64,000 nt of DNA from an uncultured Bacteroidales bacterium (GCA_947573135.1 CANPDU010000011.1:20920-84919); one strand, 5' to 3'. Shown: positions 19,963-28,384, counted from the stretch's first letter. Notes: generated from the sequence alone by a model not told the origin. Program-made: numbers and translations.

Positions 19963-19991
19963 AAGCGGCTGAGCGATGAGCTCAGCCGCTT
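19963..19991 (-). terminator. Hairpin, probable terminator of the Cys-rich lipoprotein gene
   Basis: Perfect 11-bp arms (19963-19973 and 19981-19991) enclose a 7-nt loop. On the minus strand it lies about 55 nt after the stop of the lipoprotein gene and is followed by a short T-rich stretch. Both hairpins together insulate the convergent transcripts. Confidence 0.6.
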
Positions 19992-20046
19992 GGCGTTAGC
20001 AGAACATTGTCTGCGATAATGTTGTTGGAGTTGGAATCTAAATCAA

Positions 20047-20292
20047 TTATTTAGCAACTTCAGTTGCTTCTGCAGCAACAGCTTCTGTGCAGTCAGCGCA
20101 AGTGCCTTCACCTTTGCAGGAGTCGTTCTTGCAAGAGTCATTCTTGCAGCAGGGAGTTTCTGCGACAACAGTTTCTTCAGTTGCTACAACTTCAGTAGCT
20201 TCGTCGTTGGCAGCAGCTTCAGCAGCCTTGTTACCACAAGAGAAAAGAGATACGCTGAAAACGACAGCAAGTAATAAAACTAACTTTTTCAT
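20047..20292 (-). CDS. Small Cys-rich lipoprotein
   Basis: An 81-residue protein from ATG 20292: signal peptide MKKLVLLLAVVFSVSLFSC with a lipobox, then a short Ala/Glu/Thr-rich chain. Near the C-terminus is a cluster of six Cys (PCCKNDSCKNDSCKGEG, then TCADC) with a duplicated KNDSC unit. I do not recognise a family. The Cys cluster could bind a metal or form disulfides in the envelope; that is inference. A frame extending upstream to 20319 exists, but the start at 20292 gives a textbook signal peptide. It is monocistronic with its own promoter (20345-20374) and hairpin. Confidence 0.75.
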   Translation of the reverse strand: MKKLVLLLAVVFSVSLFSCGNKAAEAAANDEATEVVATEETVVAETPCCKNDSCKNDSCKGEGTCADCTEAVAAEATEVAK

Positions 20293-20344
20293 TTTTGTTT
20301 GATTTAATAAATAAAACAATATTTTTAATGCTTCAAAAACGCTG

Positions 20345-20374
20345 CAAAGTTATCGTCTTTTTTTGTATTGGCAA
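20345..20374 (-). promoter_or_regulatory. Promoter of the Cys-rich lipoprotein gene
   Basis: On the minus strand a TTG (20372-20374) and TAACTTTG (20345-20352) are separated by 19 nt. Transcription would begin near 20338, giving a leader of about 46 nt. Confidence 0.65.
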
Positions 20375-20443
20375 AACATTTTCCGCGTTTTTTAAGGGTT
20401 TGACCGCAAAAAATCACCGAAAAAGACTCTGGGATGGCAATTT

Positions 20444-22165
20444 TCATCCGTGCTGCGCGGATTTGGCTGTGAGTGTGGCGACAATATTATTGGCCATAAC
20501 CACAGCTTTGGTGATATGGTCGCATATATGGTCAGAGCCTATCATGCGGTCTATGCCTGCATGTTCGAGCGCCTCGCGCACGTTGGGCTTGACTCCCGAA
20601 AGCACAATGTGGATGCCTTCTTTCTGCGACGAGCTGATGAGTATCTCGAGGTTGTGAAGACCCGTAGCGTCGATAAACGATACTTTACGCATGCGGATTA
20701 TGCGCACAAGCGGTTTTGAGCCGAGGGTTGAACGCATCATCTCGTCGAATTTCGTTGCGACGCCGAAGAAGAACGGTCCGTCGATCTCGTAGACGCTCAC
20801 GCCTTTGGCCACGTCGAGCACCTCGTGATGATCCAGACCGAGATCTGTGCCTTCGGCCACGTCGAGCTGCTCCGAGTAGACTTTGATCTCTGTGTTTTCG
20901 GTGACGCGGCGCAGGAAGAGCACGACAGCAAGGAGCAGGCCGATTTCGATTGCGATCGTGAGGTCGAAGATGACTGTCAGCAGGAAGGTGACAATCAGCA
21001 CCGAGATGTCGCTTTTTGGAGCCTTGAAGATGCCGACGATCGTTCGCCAGCCGCTCATGTTGTAGGCCACGACCATAAGCACGGCGCCGAGACACGCCAT
21101 CGGCACATAATTGATCAGCGGCATAAGGAACAGAAATATCAGCAACAGAACCAAAGCATGGATAATGCCGGCGACAGGTGTGCGTCCGCCGTTTGATATA
21201 TTGGTCATTGTGCGGGCGATCGCTCCGGTGACAGGTATGCCCCCGAAAAACGGCACCGCAATATTGGCTATGCCCTGACCGATAAGCTCGGTATTGCTGT
21301 TGGTATGGGATCCGGTCACACCGTCGGCCACAGTGGCCGAGAGCAGTGACTCTATGGCGCCGAGTACGGCGATTGTGAACGCCGATGGCAGCAGCATGTT
21401 GATAGTGGCCATGTTAAGCTCGAAACCGTGGGGCGTCGGTATGTCTGTTGCCATCGTGCCGAAGCGGTCACCGATAGTCTCGACACTGTACCAGTCGAAA
21501 TTTACTCCCATGATCCACGAAGCGGCGGTGACAATGACAATTGCGATCAGTGCGCCCGGCAATTTTTTTGAGATCCTGGGAGTGAATATGATTATAAGCA
21601 GAGATACCAGACCCGTTGCCAGAGTCGGCAGAGCGATATTGCCGAAGTTTTTGAAATACATTATCCATTTGGGGATAAATTGTCCGGGGACATCGCGCAG
21701 CCCGAGACCGAAGAAATCGTTGATCTGGGTCGAGAAGATGGTCAGCGCGATACCGGCAGTGAAGCCGACAACGATAGGATAGGGGATGAATTTGATGACC
21801 GTGCCGAGTCTGAACACGCCCATCAGCAGGAGAATCACACCGGCCATGAACGTCGCGATCGCAAGCCCGTGGAGACCGAACTGGGCTATGATATTATAGA
21901 CGATGACGATAAATGCGCCTGTCGGGCCGCCGATCTGCACTGAGTTTCCGCCAAAGAACGACACTAAGAAACCGCCGATAATGGCTGTGATCAGACCGAT
22001 AGTCGGGCTGACTCCGGATGCGATACCGAATGCGATGGCCAACGGGAGGGCGACAATGCCGACAACGATGCCGGCTATGACATCCTCTTTGAGCCGCGTC
22101 ATGTTGTAATGACGCAGTGCCCCAAACAATTTGGGGTGAAAGTCAATAGCTTCAGAAAGCTTCAT
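20444..22165 (-). CDS. SulP-family inorganic anion transporter with STAS domain
   Basis: About 573 residues from ATG 22165. The N-terminal two thirds hold about 10-14 membrane helices with the family features DVIAGIVVGIVALPLAIAFG and GPTGAFIVIV. The C-terminal STAS domain (from about residue 440) contains KVSFIDATGLHNLEIL, the conserved Asp-x-Thr-Gly loop. Members carry sulfate, bicarbonate or dicarboxylates, usually with Na+ or H+; the substrate here is not evident. A longer frame to 22240 runs past the promoter box at 22207-22214, so 22165 is the better start. It is a single gene, separated from the WG-repeat gene by 127 nt. Confidence 0.93.
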   Translation of the reverse strand: MKLSEAIDFHPKLFGALRHYNMTRLKEDVIAGIVVGIVALPLAIAFGIASGVSPTIGLITAIIGGFLVSFFGGNSVQIGGPTGAFIVIVYNIIAQFGLHGLAIATFMAGVILLLMGVFRLGTVIKFIPYPIVVGFTAGIALTIFSTQINDFFGLGLRDVPGQFIPKWIMYFKNFGNIALPTLATGLVSLLIIIFTPRISKKLPGALIAIVIVTAASWIMGVNFDWYSVETIGDRFGTMATDIPTPHGFELNMATINMLLPSAFTIAVLGAIESLLSATVADGVTGSHTNSNTELIGQGIANIAVPFFGGIPVTGAIARTMTNISNGGRTPVAGIIHALVLLLIFLFLMPLINYVPMACLGAVLMVVAYNMSGWRTIVGIFKAPKSDISVLIVTFLLTVIFDLTIAIEIGLLLAVVLFLRRVTENTEIKVYSEQLDVAEGTDLGLDHHEVLDVAKGVSVYEIDGPFFFGVATKFDEMMRSTLGSKPLVRIIRMRKVSFIDATGLHNLEILISSSQKEGIHIVLSGVKPNVREALEHAGIDRMIGSDHICDHITKAVVMANNIVATLTAKSAQHG

Positions 22166-22206
22166 AGAATTGTACCTTTTTAAGTCTTTTTTACCTTTTG
22201 AAGCCG

Positions 22207-22214
22207 CAAAGGTA
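22207..22214 (-). promoter_or_regulatory. -7 promoter box for the SulP transporter
   Basis: On the minus strand this reads TACCTTTG. The predicted start is near 22200, about 35 nt before the ATG at 22165. A TTG occurs 23 nt upstream, slightly farther than usual. Confidence 0.55.
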
Positions 22215-22292
22215 CAAAAATATCTTGACAAAAAGCTCAATAATTACATATAAACGCCATTATGGACGAATCAAGCGCTGATTATTCGGCTG

Positions 22293-23660
22293 TCATTCGT
22301 TGAGCGGGATCCATTTGCTGTTGACTCCGTCTTCCTGAGCTCTGGCTTCGGCTTTGCCGTTCTCAACGCGATAGATATACATATATTTACACGGCAGGAC
22401 TTCCTTTCCGTGTTTATTTATAAGTCCGATTGGAAACACATGGCTTCGTGTGTAGACTATCGCATATTCTCCGTTGTAGCGGTCGAATGATTCTATTTTG
22501 GTGTATTTGTCGCATTCAACCAGTAATTTGCCGGTACTGCGGTTTGCCAGACCGGCGCGTCCTCCTGCGGGTGTCTCTTTCCAGAGATGGATGACATCGT
22601 ATTCGCTGCGCAACTGGTCGTAGTCACATTTGAGAGCCTCGTTGCCGTCAAAGTCGATCAGTCCGTAGAGTCCGTTATTCTTTGCGAGTATCAGATTGTC
22701 GTTGTATGGCTCAAGCAAGTCATAAGCCTCTTTGGTCAGAATATCGCCTGTCCGGTTGTCGGCGAGTGAATAACCGTTTTCATTGTGGTGCAATATGTAG
22801 CGGTTGCCGACTTTGTCAGACCCTTCGAATTCAACCGGTATTACCTCCTGACCATTGAGATTGACATAACCGATTTTGTCACCAAGCATCACACGCATCA
22901 GATTGCCTTCGTCGATTTCGAATGCCGCGTCATATTTAGGCTCTACGACTATATGTCCTTGCTCATCCATCAGCCCGAATTTCCGGTCATCGCCAATTTT
23001 CTCTATCAAAGAATAATAGACGACATCGGCTGTGTCACAGCGTGATTCCGGCCACGAATAATTGCACGGCAGCAGCTCTTCGAGATCATCGGATGATGCA
23101 AATCCATAGTTATTGTCATTGTACAGCAGGAGCAGATTGTCATTGAACGGTTTGATTTCGTCATAAGCACACCTGAGCAGCTGCGCGCCCGCATCGTCGA
23201 TTATGCCGACCTTGCCGTTCTGCCATGCATAGGCTTTGCCGTCGGTCCAGTCTCCGATTTCATCAAATTGGCATGCTATCACCTGATTGTTGTTGTGGTC
23301 GATATAACCATAGAGAGAATTTTTCTGAACTTTTGCTCTCCCACCGTCGAATGGTTCGGCGCTGTCATATCCGAGTGCTATCGCAAAGTCGCCGTCCTGA
23401 TCAATATACCCCCATCTGTCGCCCATGCGGACGGCAGCGAGGCCCTCGCTGAAATCCTTGGCCGAATCATATTTCCCGTCAATTTTCGTATCACCGCTGT
23501 CATCTATGTATCCATATTTGCCATTGTCGCACAGATATGGGTAAAGATCGACAGTTATATTTTCATATTGAGACACTTCCTCTGTCTTTGTCTGCTTGCC
23601 GCAGGATATTGTCATAAAACTTATCAGTAGTGTTGCGGCAAAGATAGGGGCTAATTTCAT
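22293..23660 (-). CDS. WG-repeat lipoprotein
   Basis: A 455-residue lipoprotein (lipobox FMTISC, Cys20). Almost the whole chain is made of WG-type beta repeats, visible as recurrent blocks such as GKYGYIDDSGD, DRWGYIDQDGD, SLYGYIDHNNN and NGLYGLIDFDG, each followed by a KYD or CxYD element. WG repeats occur in many bacterial surface or periplasmic proteins without a known activity; a binding or scaffold role is plausible. It starts 3 nt after the stop of the dicarboxylate symporter gene, so the two are cotranscribed. Confidence 0.85.
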   Translation of the reverse strand: MKLAPIFAATLLISFMTISCGKQTKTEEVSQYENITVDLYPYLCDNGKYGYIDDSGDTKIDGKYDSAKDFSEGLAAVRMGDRWGYIDQDGDFAIALGYDSAEPFDGGRAKVQKNSLYGYIDHNNNQVIACQFDEIGDWTDGKAYAWQNGKVGIIDDAGAQLLRCAYDEIKPFNDNLLLLYNDNNYGFASSDDLEELLPCNYSWPESRCDTADVVYYSLIEKIGDDRKFGLMDEQGHIVVEPKYDAAFEIDEGNLMRVMLGDKIGYVNLNGQEVIPVEFEGSDKVGNRYILHHNENGYSLADNRTGDILTKEAYDLLEPYNDNLILAKNNGLYGLIDFDGNEALKCDYDQLRSEYDVIHLWKETPAGGRAGLANRSTGKLLVECDKYTKIESFDRYNGEYAIVYTRSHVFPIGLINKHGKEVLPCKYMYIYRVENGKAEARAQEDGVNSKWIPLNE

Positions 23661-23663
23661 TTT

Positions 23664-24848
23664 TTAGTTGTTTTGTTTATGTAAAGTACTTTTTTTGAAT
23701 ATGCGGTCGACGATCTGGGCGATGGCGCCGTCGCCGGTGACGTTGCAGGCTGTGCCGAAGCTGTCCATCGCTATGTAGAGAGCAATCATGAGAGCATTGT
23801 CGGCCTCAGTAAATCCGAGCATTGATGATAGCAGACCCAGCGAGGCCATGATCGCGCCGCCGGGCACACCCGGGGCAGCGACGATTGTGATGCCGAGCAT
23901 GGCGATGAAGCCGGCAAACATCTCGACCGAGTAGGGCATAGAATGGGTGAGCATCAGAGCAAGCGCGCAGGCGACTATTTTCAGCGTTGAGCCTGACATG
24001 TGGATAGTCGCGCAGAGAGGTATGACGAAGCCTGCGGTGTCTTTGTCGACACCGAGCGCGACAGTCTGGCGCAGCGTTACTGGGATTGTAGCGGCCGACG
24101 ACTGGGTGCCGAGTGCGGTGAAATAGGCCGGCATCATGCGCCACAGGGCTTTGAACGGATTGATCCGTGAAAACAGCGAGGCGATAAGATACTGTACGAT
24201 GAGCACTCCGACGTGCATGGCGAATATCACCAAGATTATGCCGGCGAAAGTCCGTAGCATAGATCCGACTTCTCCGGTCAGTGTCATAGACAGGAAGATG
24301 CCGAAGATGTAAAGCGGCAGCAGCGGGATTATGACTTTACCGATGGTGAGGTTGATGACCTGACGGAAGTCGAGCATCACGTTGCGGAAGTATCCGCTGT
24401 CGATGCGGGCCAGACACAGACCGATAACGAAAGCGAGTACGAGAGCGGTCATGACGTTCATCAGCGGCTCGATCTCGACGGTGAAGCAGGGCGCGACCGA
24501 GACGGCGGCCTCCCGCGAGGCAACATACGCATCGACTTTTATCATTGACGGAAAAGTCAGGTCAGACACGAAGTATGACATCATGCCAGAGGCAAATGTC
24601 ATGGCATAGGCGATCAGGGCTGTGGCGACAAGCATTTTGCCTGCCTTGCGGCCGATCTCAAAAATCGCCGGAGCTACAAAACCAACGATGAGCAGCGGGA
24701 TTATAAATCCGAGAAACTGGCTGAAAATGCCATTGAAAGTGACGAATATTCTTGCCAGCCATGCCGGGGAAAATGTTCCGACTGCGATGCCGGCAACAAT
24801 GGCTATCAGTATTTTAGGAAGAAGTCCTAATCTCAATCTCGTTTTCAT
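23664..24848 (-). CDS. Dicarboxylate/amino acid:cation symporter (DAACS, GltP-like)
   Basis: A 394-residue membrane protein with about eight helices and two re-entrant regions. Family marks are IIPLLIVGFVAPAIFEIGRKAG early in the chain, the Ser/Thr-rich hairpin LGTQSSAATIPVT, and the end segment DSFGTACNVTGDGAIAQIVDRIF, which carries Na+ and substrate residues. Relatives import glutamate, aspartate, C4-dicarboxylates or serine/threonine; I cannot pick one. It lies 19 nt after tatC and 3 nt before the WG-repeat gene, inside the minus-strand operon that begins near the palindrome at 26263-26306. Confidence 0.92.
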   Translation of the reverse strand: MKTRLRLGLLPKILIAIVAGIAVGTFSPAWLARIFVTFNGIFSQFLGFIIPLLIVGFVAPAIFEIGRKAGKMLVATALIAYAMTFASGMMSYFVSDLTFPSMIKVDAYVASREAAVSVAPCFTVEIEPLMNVMTALVLAFVIGLCLARIDSGYFRNVMLDFRQVINLTIGKVIIPLLPLYIFGIFLSMTLTGEVGSMLRTFAGIILVIFAMHVGVLIVQYLIASLFSRINPFKALWRMMPAYFTALGTQSSAATIPVTLRQTVALGVDKDTAGFVIPLCATIHMSGSTLKIVACALALMLTHSMPYSVEMFAGFIAMLGITIVAAPGVPGGAIMASLGLLSSMLGFTEADNALMIALYIAMDSFGTACNVTGDGAIAQIVDRIFKKSTLHKQNN

Positions 24849-24867
24849 GGTATGCGACGGTCAGATA

Positions 24868-25686
24868 TTATTCATCCGGCGAATTATCTTCAGGATCAGG
24901 GCGCGGCACAAGCCGTGAGCTGAACTCCCACAGAGCATAGACCGGAATGAATACTGCAAATAGTGTGAACGGGTCGCCGGTTGGGGTGATGAGTGCGGCG
25001 AGGATGAGTATGGCTACAATCGCGTGCTTGCGGTAGTGGCCGAAGAACGATCGCTTGAGCAGTCCCATTTTGCCGAGGAGCCATGCGAGCAGCGGGAGCT
25101 CGAAAACCATGCCCATAAGCAGGATAAGCGTGAAAAAGTTATCCATATATGAGTCAAGCGAAATCATACCCGTGATCTGGTCGCTGAGAGTGTACTGCGA
25201 CAAGAATCTGACCGCGAGAGGCAGCACGATGAAGTAGCCGACCAGCACACCGAGAAAGAACATCAGGTTGCCGAACAGAAAGGCTCGGCGTATGCCGTGT
25301 TTTTCGCTTTCGTAGAGCGCCGGCTCGACGAAAGTCCACAGCAGATAGATGATGACCGGAAATCCGAACACGAACGCGAGCCAGCACGATGCCGACATAT
25401 GGATAAAGAACTGAGTGGTGAGCTGCATGCTCACGAGGTTGACATGAAAGTCGGGATTGGCCGATAGTTCGGCGGGCAGAATGCCTGCACCGGAGATGAG
25501 GTCGAAGAACCGGTATGTGACAAATGTTCCGGAACAAGGCGCAAGGATGACATGATCGAAAAACCACGGCATGATTATAAATGCCGCGATGCCCAGTACA
25601 AGCACAACCGCAACGATTTTAAAGAGGACACTCCGCAACGCGTCGAGATGCCCCCAAAAGGACATTTCGTCAGACTTCGCAGCCAT
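24868..25686 (-). CDS. tatC: Sec-independent protein translocase subunit TatC
   Basis: A 272-residue protein with six membrane helices. It has the N-terminal HLDALRSVLFK segment (HLxELR-like), the cytoplasmic loop FVEPALYESEK that recognises the twin-arginine signal, and the conserved ALITPTGDPFT near the last helices. TatC forms the receptor of the twin-arginine system, which exports folded proteins, often with cofactors, across the inner membrane. tatA lies 40 nt upstream and a tatA-like gene farther up, so the locus encodes a TatAC system. The C-terminal tail is Pro/Asp/Glu-rich. Confidence 0.96.
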   Translation of the reverse strand: MAAKSDEMSFWGHLDALRSVLFKIVAVVLVLGIAAFIIMPWFFDHVILAPCSGTFVTYRFFDLISGAGILPAELSANPDFHVNLVSMQLTTQFFIHMSASCWLAFVFGFPVIIYLLWTFVEPALYESEKHGIRRAFLFGNLMFFLGVLVGYFIVLPLAVRFLSQYTLSDQITGMISLDSYMDNFFTLILLMGMVFELPLLAWLLGKMGLLKRSFFGHYRKHAIVAILILAALITPTGDPFTLFAVFIPVYALWEFSSRLVPRPDPEDNSPDE

Positions 25687-25726
25687 AGACAGACTTTATG
25701 GGGCTAAAAAACGGGTGGTGAGCCGG

Positions 25727-25963
25727 TTACTCGGCGTCAGATTTGTCGTTGCTTTTTTTATCGTCTTTCTCTACGGGCTTCTCAAGTTCCTCTTTGGCTT
25801 CCTGAAGACCCTGCTTGAAACTGTTGACGCCTTTGCCGAGGCCGCGCATCAGTTCGGGTATTTTCTTTCCGCCGAAGAGCAGAAGGATCACAAGAAGAAT
25901 GATAATGAGCTGCCATCCACGGATGTTTGCAAAGAAGAGAGGTATAAGAGCTATGATATTCAT
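25727..25963 (-). CDS. tatA: Twin-arginine translocase subunit TatA
   Basis: A 78-residue protein from ATG 25963. A short N-terminus ([18 protein letters not shown]) leads into the membrane helix, the hinge FGGKKIPEL (residues 30-38) and an amphipathic helix ([20 protein letters not shown]), then a charged Lys/Asp/Glu tail. TatA oligomerises to form the passage used by folded substrates delivered to TatC. A frame extending to 26050 has no feature supporting it. It lies between the tatA-like gene and tatC on the minus strand. Confidence 0.93.
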   Translation of the reverse strand: MNIIALIPLFFANIRGWQLIIILLVILLLFGGKKIPELMRGLGKGVNSFKQGLQEAKEELEKPVEKDDKKSNDKSDAE

Positions 25964-26064
25964 AATCTTAAAGGGTGTTTGAAATGGAATGATGATTTTT
26001 ATGAATGTAAAGATACTATATTTTTTTGAAACGGGAGCTACAGCAAGCAAGTTTTAAAAATAAT

Positions 26065-26223
26065 TCACTTCTTGCGTCGCGATTTAGGTGGTCTGCGGCC
26101 CAGCACAAAGCCGAATGCTCCGGGCACCAGAACAAAAAACACCAGAAATAGAACGACAATTATAATCAGTTGCCATCCACGGATATTCGACAGAAACAAC
26201 GGGATCAGTGTCAGGTGATGCAT
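26065..26223 (-). CDS. Short TatA paralogue lacking the amphipathic helix
   Basis: A 52-residue reading frame, ATG at 26221-26223 and TGA at 26065-26067. It begins [20 protein letters not shown], nearly matching the start of TatA ([20 protein letters not shown]), and the hydrophobic helix continues for about 20 residues. It then departs completely: the FGGKKIPEL hinge and amphipathic helix are replaced by VPGAFGFVLGRRPPKSRRKK, a short basic tail. It sits 101 nt upstream of tatA, first in the operon, behind a good -7 box. It may be a decayed duplicate or a small regulatory subunit that inserts into TatA assemblies. The homology is clear; the function is inference. Confidence 0.65.
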   Translation of the reverse strand: MHHLTLIPLFLSNIRGWQLIIIVVLFLVFFVLVPGAFGFVLGRRPPKSRRKK

Positions 26224-26262
26224 ATATCGGGGCAGATAAAATTAAAGAGATTCTAAATGAGG

Positions 26263-26306
26263 CTGCAAAGTTAGCCATAATTTCGAAATTATGGCTAACT
26301 TTGCAG
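26263..26306. promoter_or_regulatory. Perfect 44-bp palindrome with two divergent -7 boxes
   Basis: The two 22-nt halves are exact reverse complements, centred between 26284 and 26285. Each half carries TAACTTTG pointing outward: 26296-26303 on the plus strand towards fabD (ATG 26349), and 26266-26273 on the minus strand towards the tatA-like gene (ATG 26223). Each start codon is about 40-45 nt beyond its box. The -33 region of one promoter falls over the -7 region of the other, so the two probably compete. The symmetry would also suit a dimeric regulator or a cruciform. Confidence 0.7.
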
Positions 26307-26348
26307 TCCAATACGATTATTATCACTATTATTATATTAAACAAGGAA

Positions 26349-27227
26349 ATGAAAGCTTACGTATTCCCCGGTCAGGGCGCGCAGTTTGTCGGTATGGGCA
26401 AAGATCTCTACGACAACAATGCCGAAGCCCGCGAGTTATTTGAAAAGGCAAATGAGATTCTCGGTTTCAGAATAACCGATCTGATGTTCAACGGCACAGA
26501 CGAAGATCTTCGTCAGACAGCTGTCACACAGCCTGCGATCTTCTTGCATTCGGTGTTGCTGGCAAAATCTCTCGGCGATGAGTTCAAACCCGATATGACA
26601 GCAGGTCACTCACTTGGCGAATTCTCAGCTCTTGTAGCCGCCGGTGCGCTCAGTTTTGAAGACGGACTTCGTCTTGTTTCCGCCCGTGCGAAGGCTATGC
26701 AGAAAGCATGCGAGCTCAAACCCTCGACTATGGCTGCCGTCCTCGCTCTTCCCGATGAAAAAGTAGAGGAAATATGTGGCGGCATTCCCGGAGTGGTTGT
26801 CTGTGCCAACTATAACTGCCCCGGTCAGATTGTGATTTCAGGCGAAATCGAAGCTATTGACGCTGCTTGCGAGAAACTTCTTGCCGCAGGCGCAAAGCGC
26901 GCTCTAAAGCTGAAAGTCGGAGGTGCGTTCCATTCACCGTGCATGGAGCCGGCGCGTGCCGAACTTGCCGATGCTATTGCCAATACTAAGTTCTCTGTGC
27001 CCGCTTGTCCGGTATATCAGAATGTCGATGCCAAGCCCCACACAGATCCCGAAGAGATCAAAAACAATCTTATCGCCCAGCTTACAGCCCCAGTGCGCTG
27101 GACTCAGTCTGTGCAGAATATGATCGCCGACGGCGCTACCGAATTTGTCGAGCTCGGCCCGGGCAAAGTGCTCCAGGGTCTTGTTTCGAAGATCAATCGC
27201 GAAGTGGCAGTGTCAGGTCTCCAGTAA
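26349..27227 (+). CDS. fabD: Malonyl-CoA:acyl carrier protein transacylase
   Basis: A 292-residue enzyme from ATG 26349, the usual length for FabD. It starts MKAYVFPGQGAQFVGMG, the family's typical N-terminus. The nucleophile is Ser88 in GHSLGEF and the catalytic His is H195 in GAFHSPCM; QPAIFLHSVL and NCPGQIVISG are further family segments. It moves the malonyl group from CoA to acyl carrier protein, feeding fatty acid elongation in the cytosol. The reading frame is open to 26208, but that part crosses the palindrome and promoter and is not coding. A terminator follows directly. Confidence 0.97.
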   Translation: MKAYVFPGQGAQFVGMGKDLYDNNAEARELFEKANEILGFRITDLMFNGTDEDLRQTAVTQPAIFLHSVLLAKSLGDEFKPDMTAGHSLGEFSALVAAGALSFEDGLRLVSARAKAMQKACELKPSTMAAVLALPDEKVEEICGGIPGVVVCANYNCPGQIVISGEIEAIDAACEKLLAAGAKRALKLKVGGAFHSPCMEPARAELADAIANTKFSVPACPVYQNVDAKPHTDPEEIKNNLIAQLTAPVRWTQSVQNMIADGATEFVELGPGKVLQGLVSKINREVAVSGLQ

Positions 27228-27250
27228 AAAACGAGTTTTGAAAATAATAC

Positions 27251-27286
27251 GGCGCCGTGTCAGAAATGATGCGGCGCCTGTTTTTT
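27251..27286 (+). terminator. Rho-independent terminator of fabD
   Basis: GGCGCCG (27251-27257) pairs with CGGCGCC (27272-27278) around a 14-nt loop, and a T-run follows at 27280-27286. It lies 23 nt after the stop. Confidence 0.85.
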
Positions 27287-27307
27287 GATCGGAGGCCGGA
27301 TTGACAA

Positions 27308-28363
27308 TTACCAGATGTTGAAACGGTAGCCGACATAAGCCTCGCCGGTTACGAGCGTCGACATGAAAGTGTGATCCTTGTCGTAGATGATGTTGCTGTC
27401 GAAGCGTCCGGCTATGCCGGCAAACCAGCGGCCGTTGTTCCAGACAACCGACAGTCCCAGGCGGTTTGACAGCGCGAACGAGTTCCGGTCAAATTCGCTG
27501 TTGATGGTTCCTCTTCTCAGGCCGATGATAGGAGCTTCGCTCACTCCGAGAAGCCAGTGACGCGCAAAGACCCAGTTGTAGCCGTAGCCGAGGCGGAAAG
27601 CGTAGTCGTTGGTCGAGACTTTATAGGTTGACTGAGCCCATGAGTCGGGCATATACTGGAGAAGCCCCGGCGGCAGCGAGGCGAAATCAAAATCATATTT
27701 GTGGTTTGATATCGACAGTCCGGCATAGAAAGAGCCCTGACTGCGCTGCTGCACTTTGCTGTAGGCGAAAGCGGCGGCCTGAGAATACCGTTTGTGATTG
27801 AAAAAATAGTATGTTTCGAGCGACCACTGCGAGGTGTTTATTCCGTCGAAGGGTATGTCGGTGCTGTAATGTGAGCCTTCTTCGCCGATGCGTTTGATTG
27901 TTGTGCCGACATCGTTGCTGATATAGTTCCACTCGACGGCGAGCAGGCTGCAGTTGAAGCCGAAGTTGAAGCGCCGGCGTGTCGGCTGTTTGCCGTTGAT
28001 AAGATTGCTGACATTGATATCATAACCGGCCGACACGGCGAGATAAGTGATATAGGCGCCGACAGTTGTCGATGGATCGGAGACCATCATCATGCTCATT
28101 TTGTCGGGGAGATTGAAATTGTAGAGGTCGGACCATGACTGCGCCTTGATTTTTACATTGAATTTATATCCCGTGCCCACGACATAGGCGGAGTCATATG
28201 AATTGAAAAATTTGTCGCCCCAGCGGTAGACGTTGACACAGAAACGAGGAAATTTGCCCCACTCGGCAATAGAGTCGAGAGCCAATGATAAGGCATCGGC
28301 GCGCAGCGAAGCTGATACTGCCAGAAATATGACAAATATGAAACGTAATAACTTATTCAACAC
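27308..28363 (-). CDS. DUF4421 family outer-membrane-type protein
   Basis: About 351 residues from GTG 28361-28363, which gives a signal peptide (LLRFIFVIFLAVSASLRADA). The mature part is rich in alternating aromatic beta strands (for example WSLETYYFFNHKRYSQAAAF and FRLGYGYNWVF) and ends YVGYRFNIW, as outer-membrane barrels do. It begins with the family's KFPRFCVNVYRWGDKFFNSYDS region. DUF4421 proteins are common in Bacteroidales and have no known function. The frame is open to a TTG at 28387, but that codon lies inside the -7 box at 28385-28392, so translation must start later. It converges on fabD. Confidence 0.82.
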   Translation of the reverse strand: MLNKLLRFIFVIFLAVSASLRADALSLALDSIAEWGKFPRFCVNVYRWGDKFFNSYDSAYVVGTGYKFNVKIKAQSWSDLYNFNLPDKMSMMMVSDPSTTVGAYITYLAVSAGYDINVSNLINGKQPTRRRFNFGFNCSLLAVEWNYISNDVGTTIKRIGEEGSHYSTDIPFDGINTSQWSLETYYFFNHKRYSQAAAFAYSKVQQRSQGSFYAGLSISNHKYDFDFASLPPGLLQYMPDSWAQSTYKVSTNDYAFRLGYGYNWVFARHWLLGVSEAPIIGLRRGTINSEFDRNSFALSNRLGLSVVWNNGRWFAGIAGRFDSNIIYDKDHTFMSTLVTGEAYVGYRFNIW

Positions 28364-28384
28364 CTCGTAAGAAAAATTGATGTG

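Noticed and set aside
19902..19991. Two adjacent hairpins considered as a small RNA or attachment site
   Set aside because: Each is well placed as the terminator of one of two convergent transcripts; no integrase or direct repeats nearby.
26208..26348. In-frame upstream extension of fabD
   Set aside because: It covers the palindrome and both -7 boxes and adds 47 residues not found in FabD; the protein properly starts at 26349.
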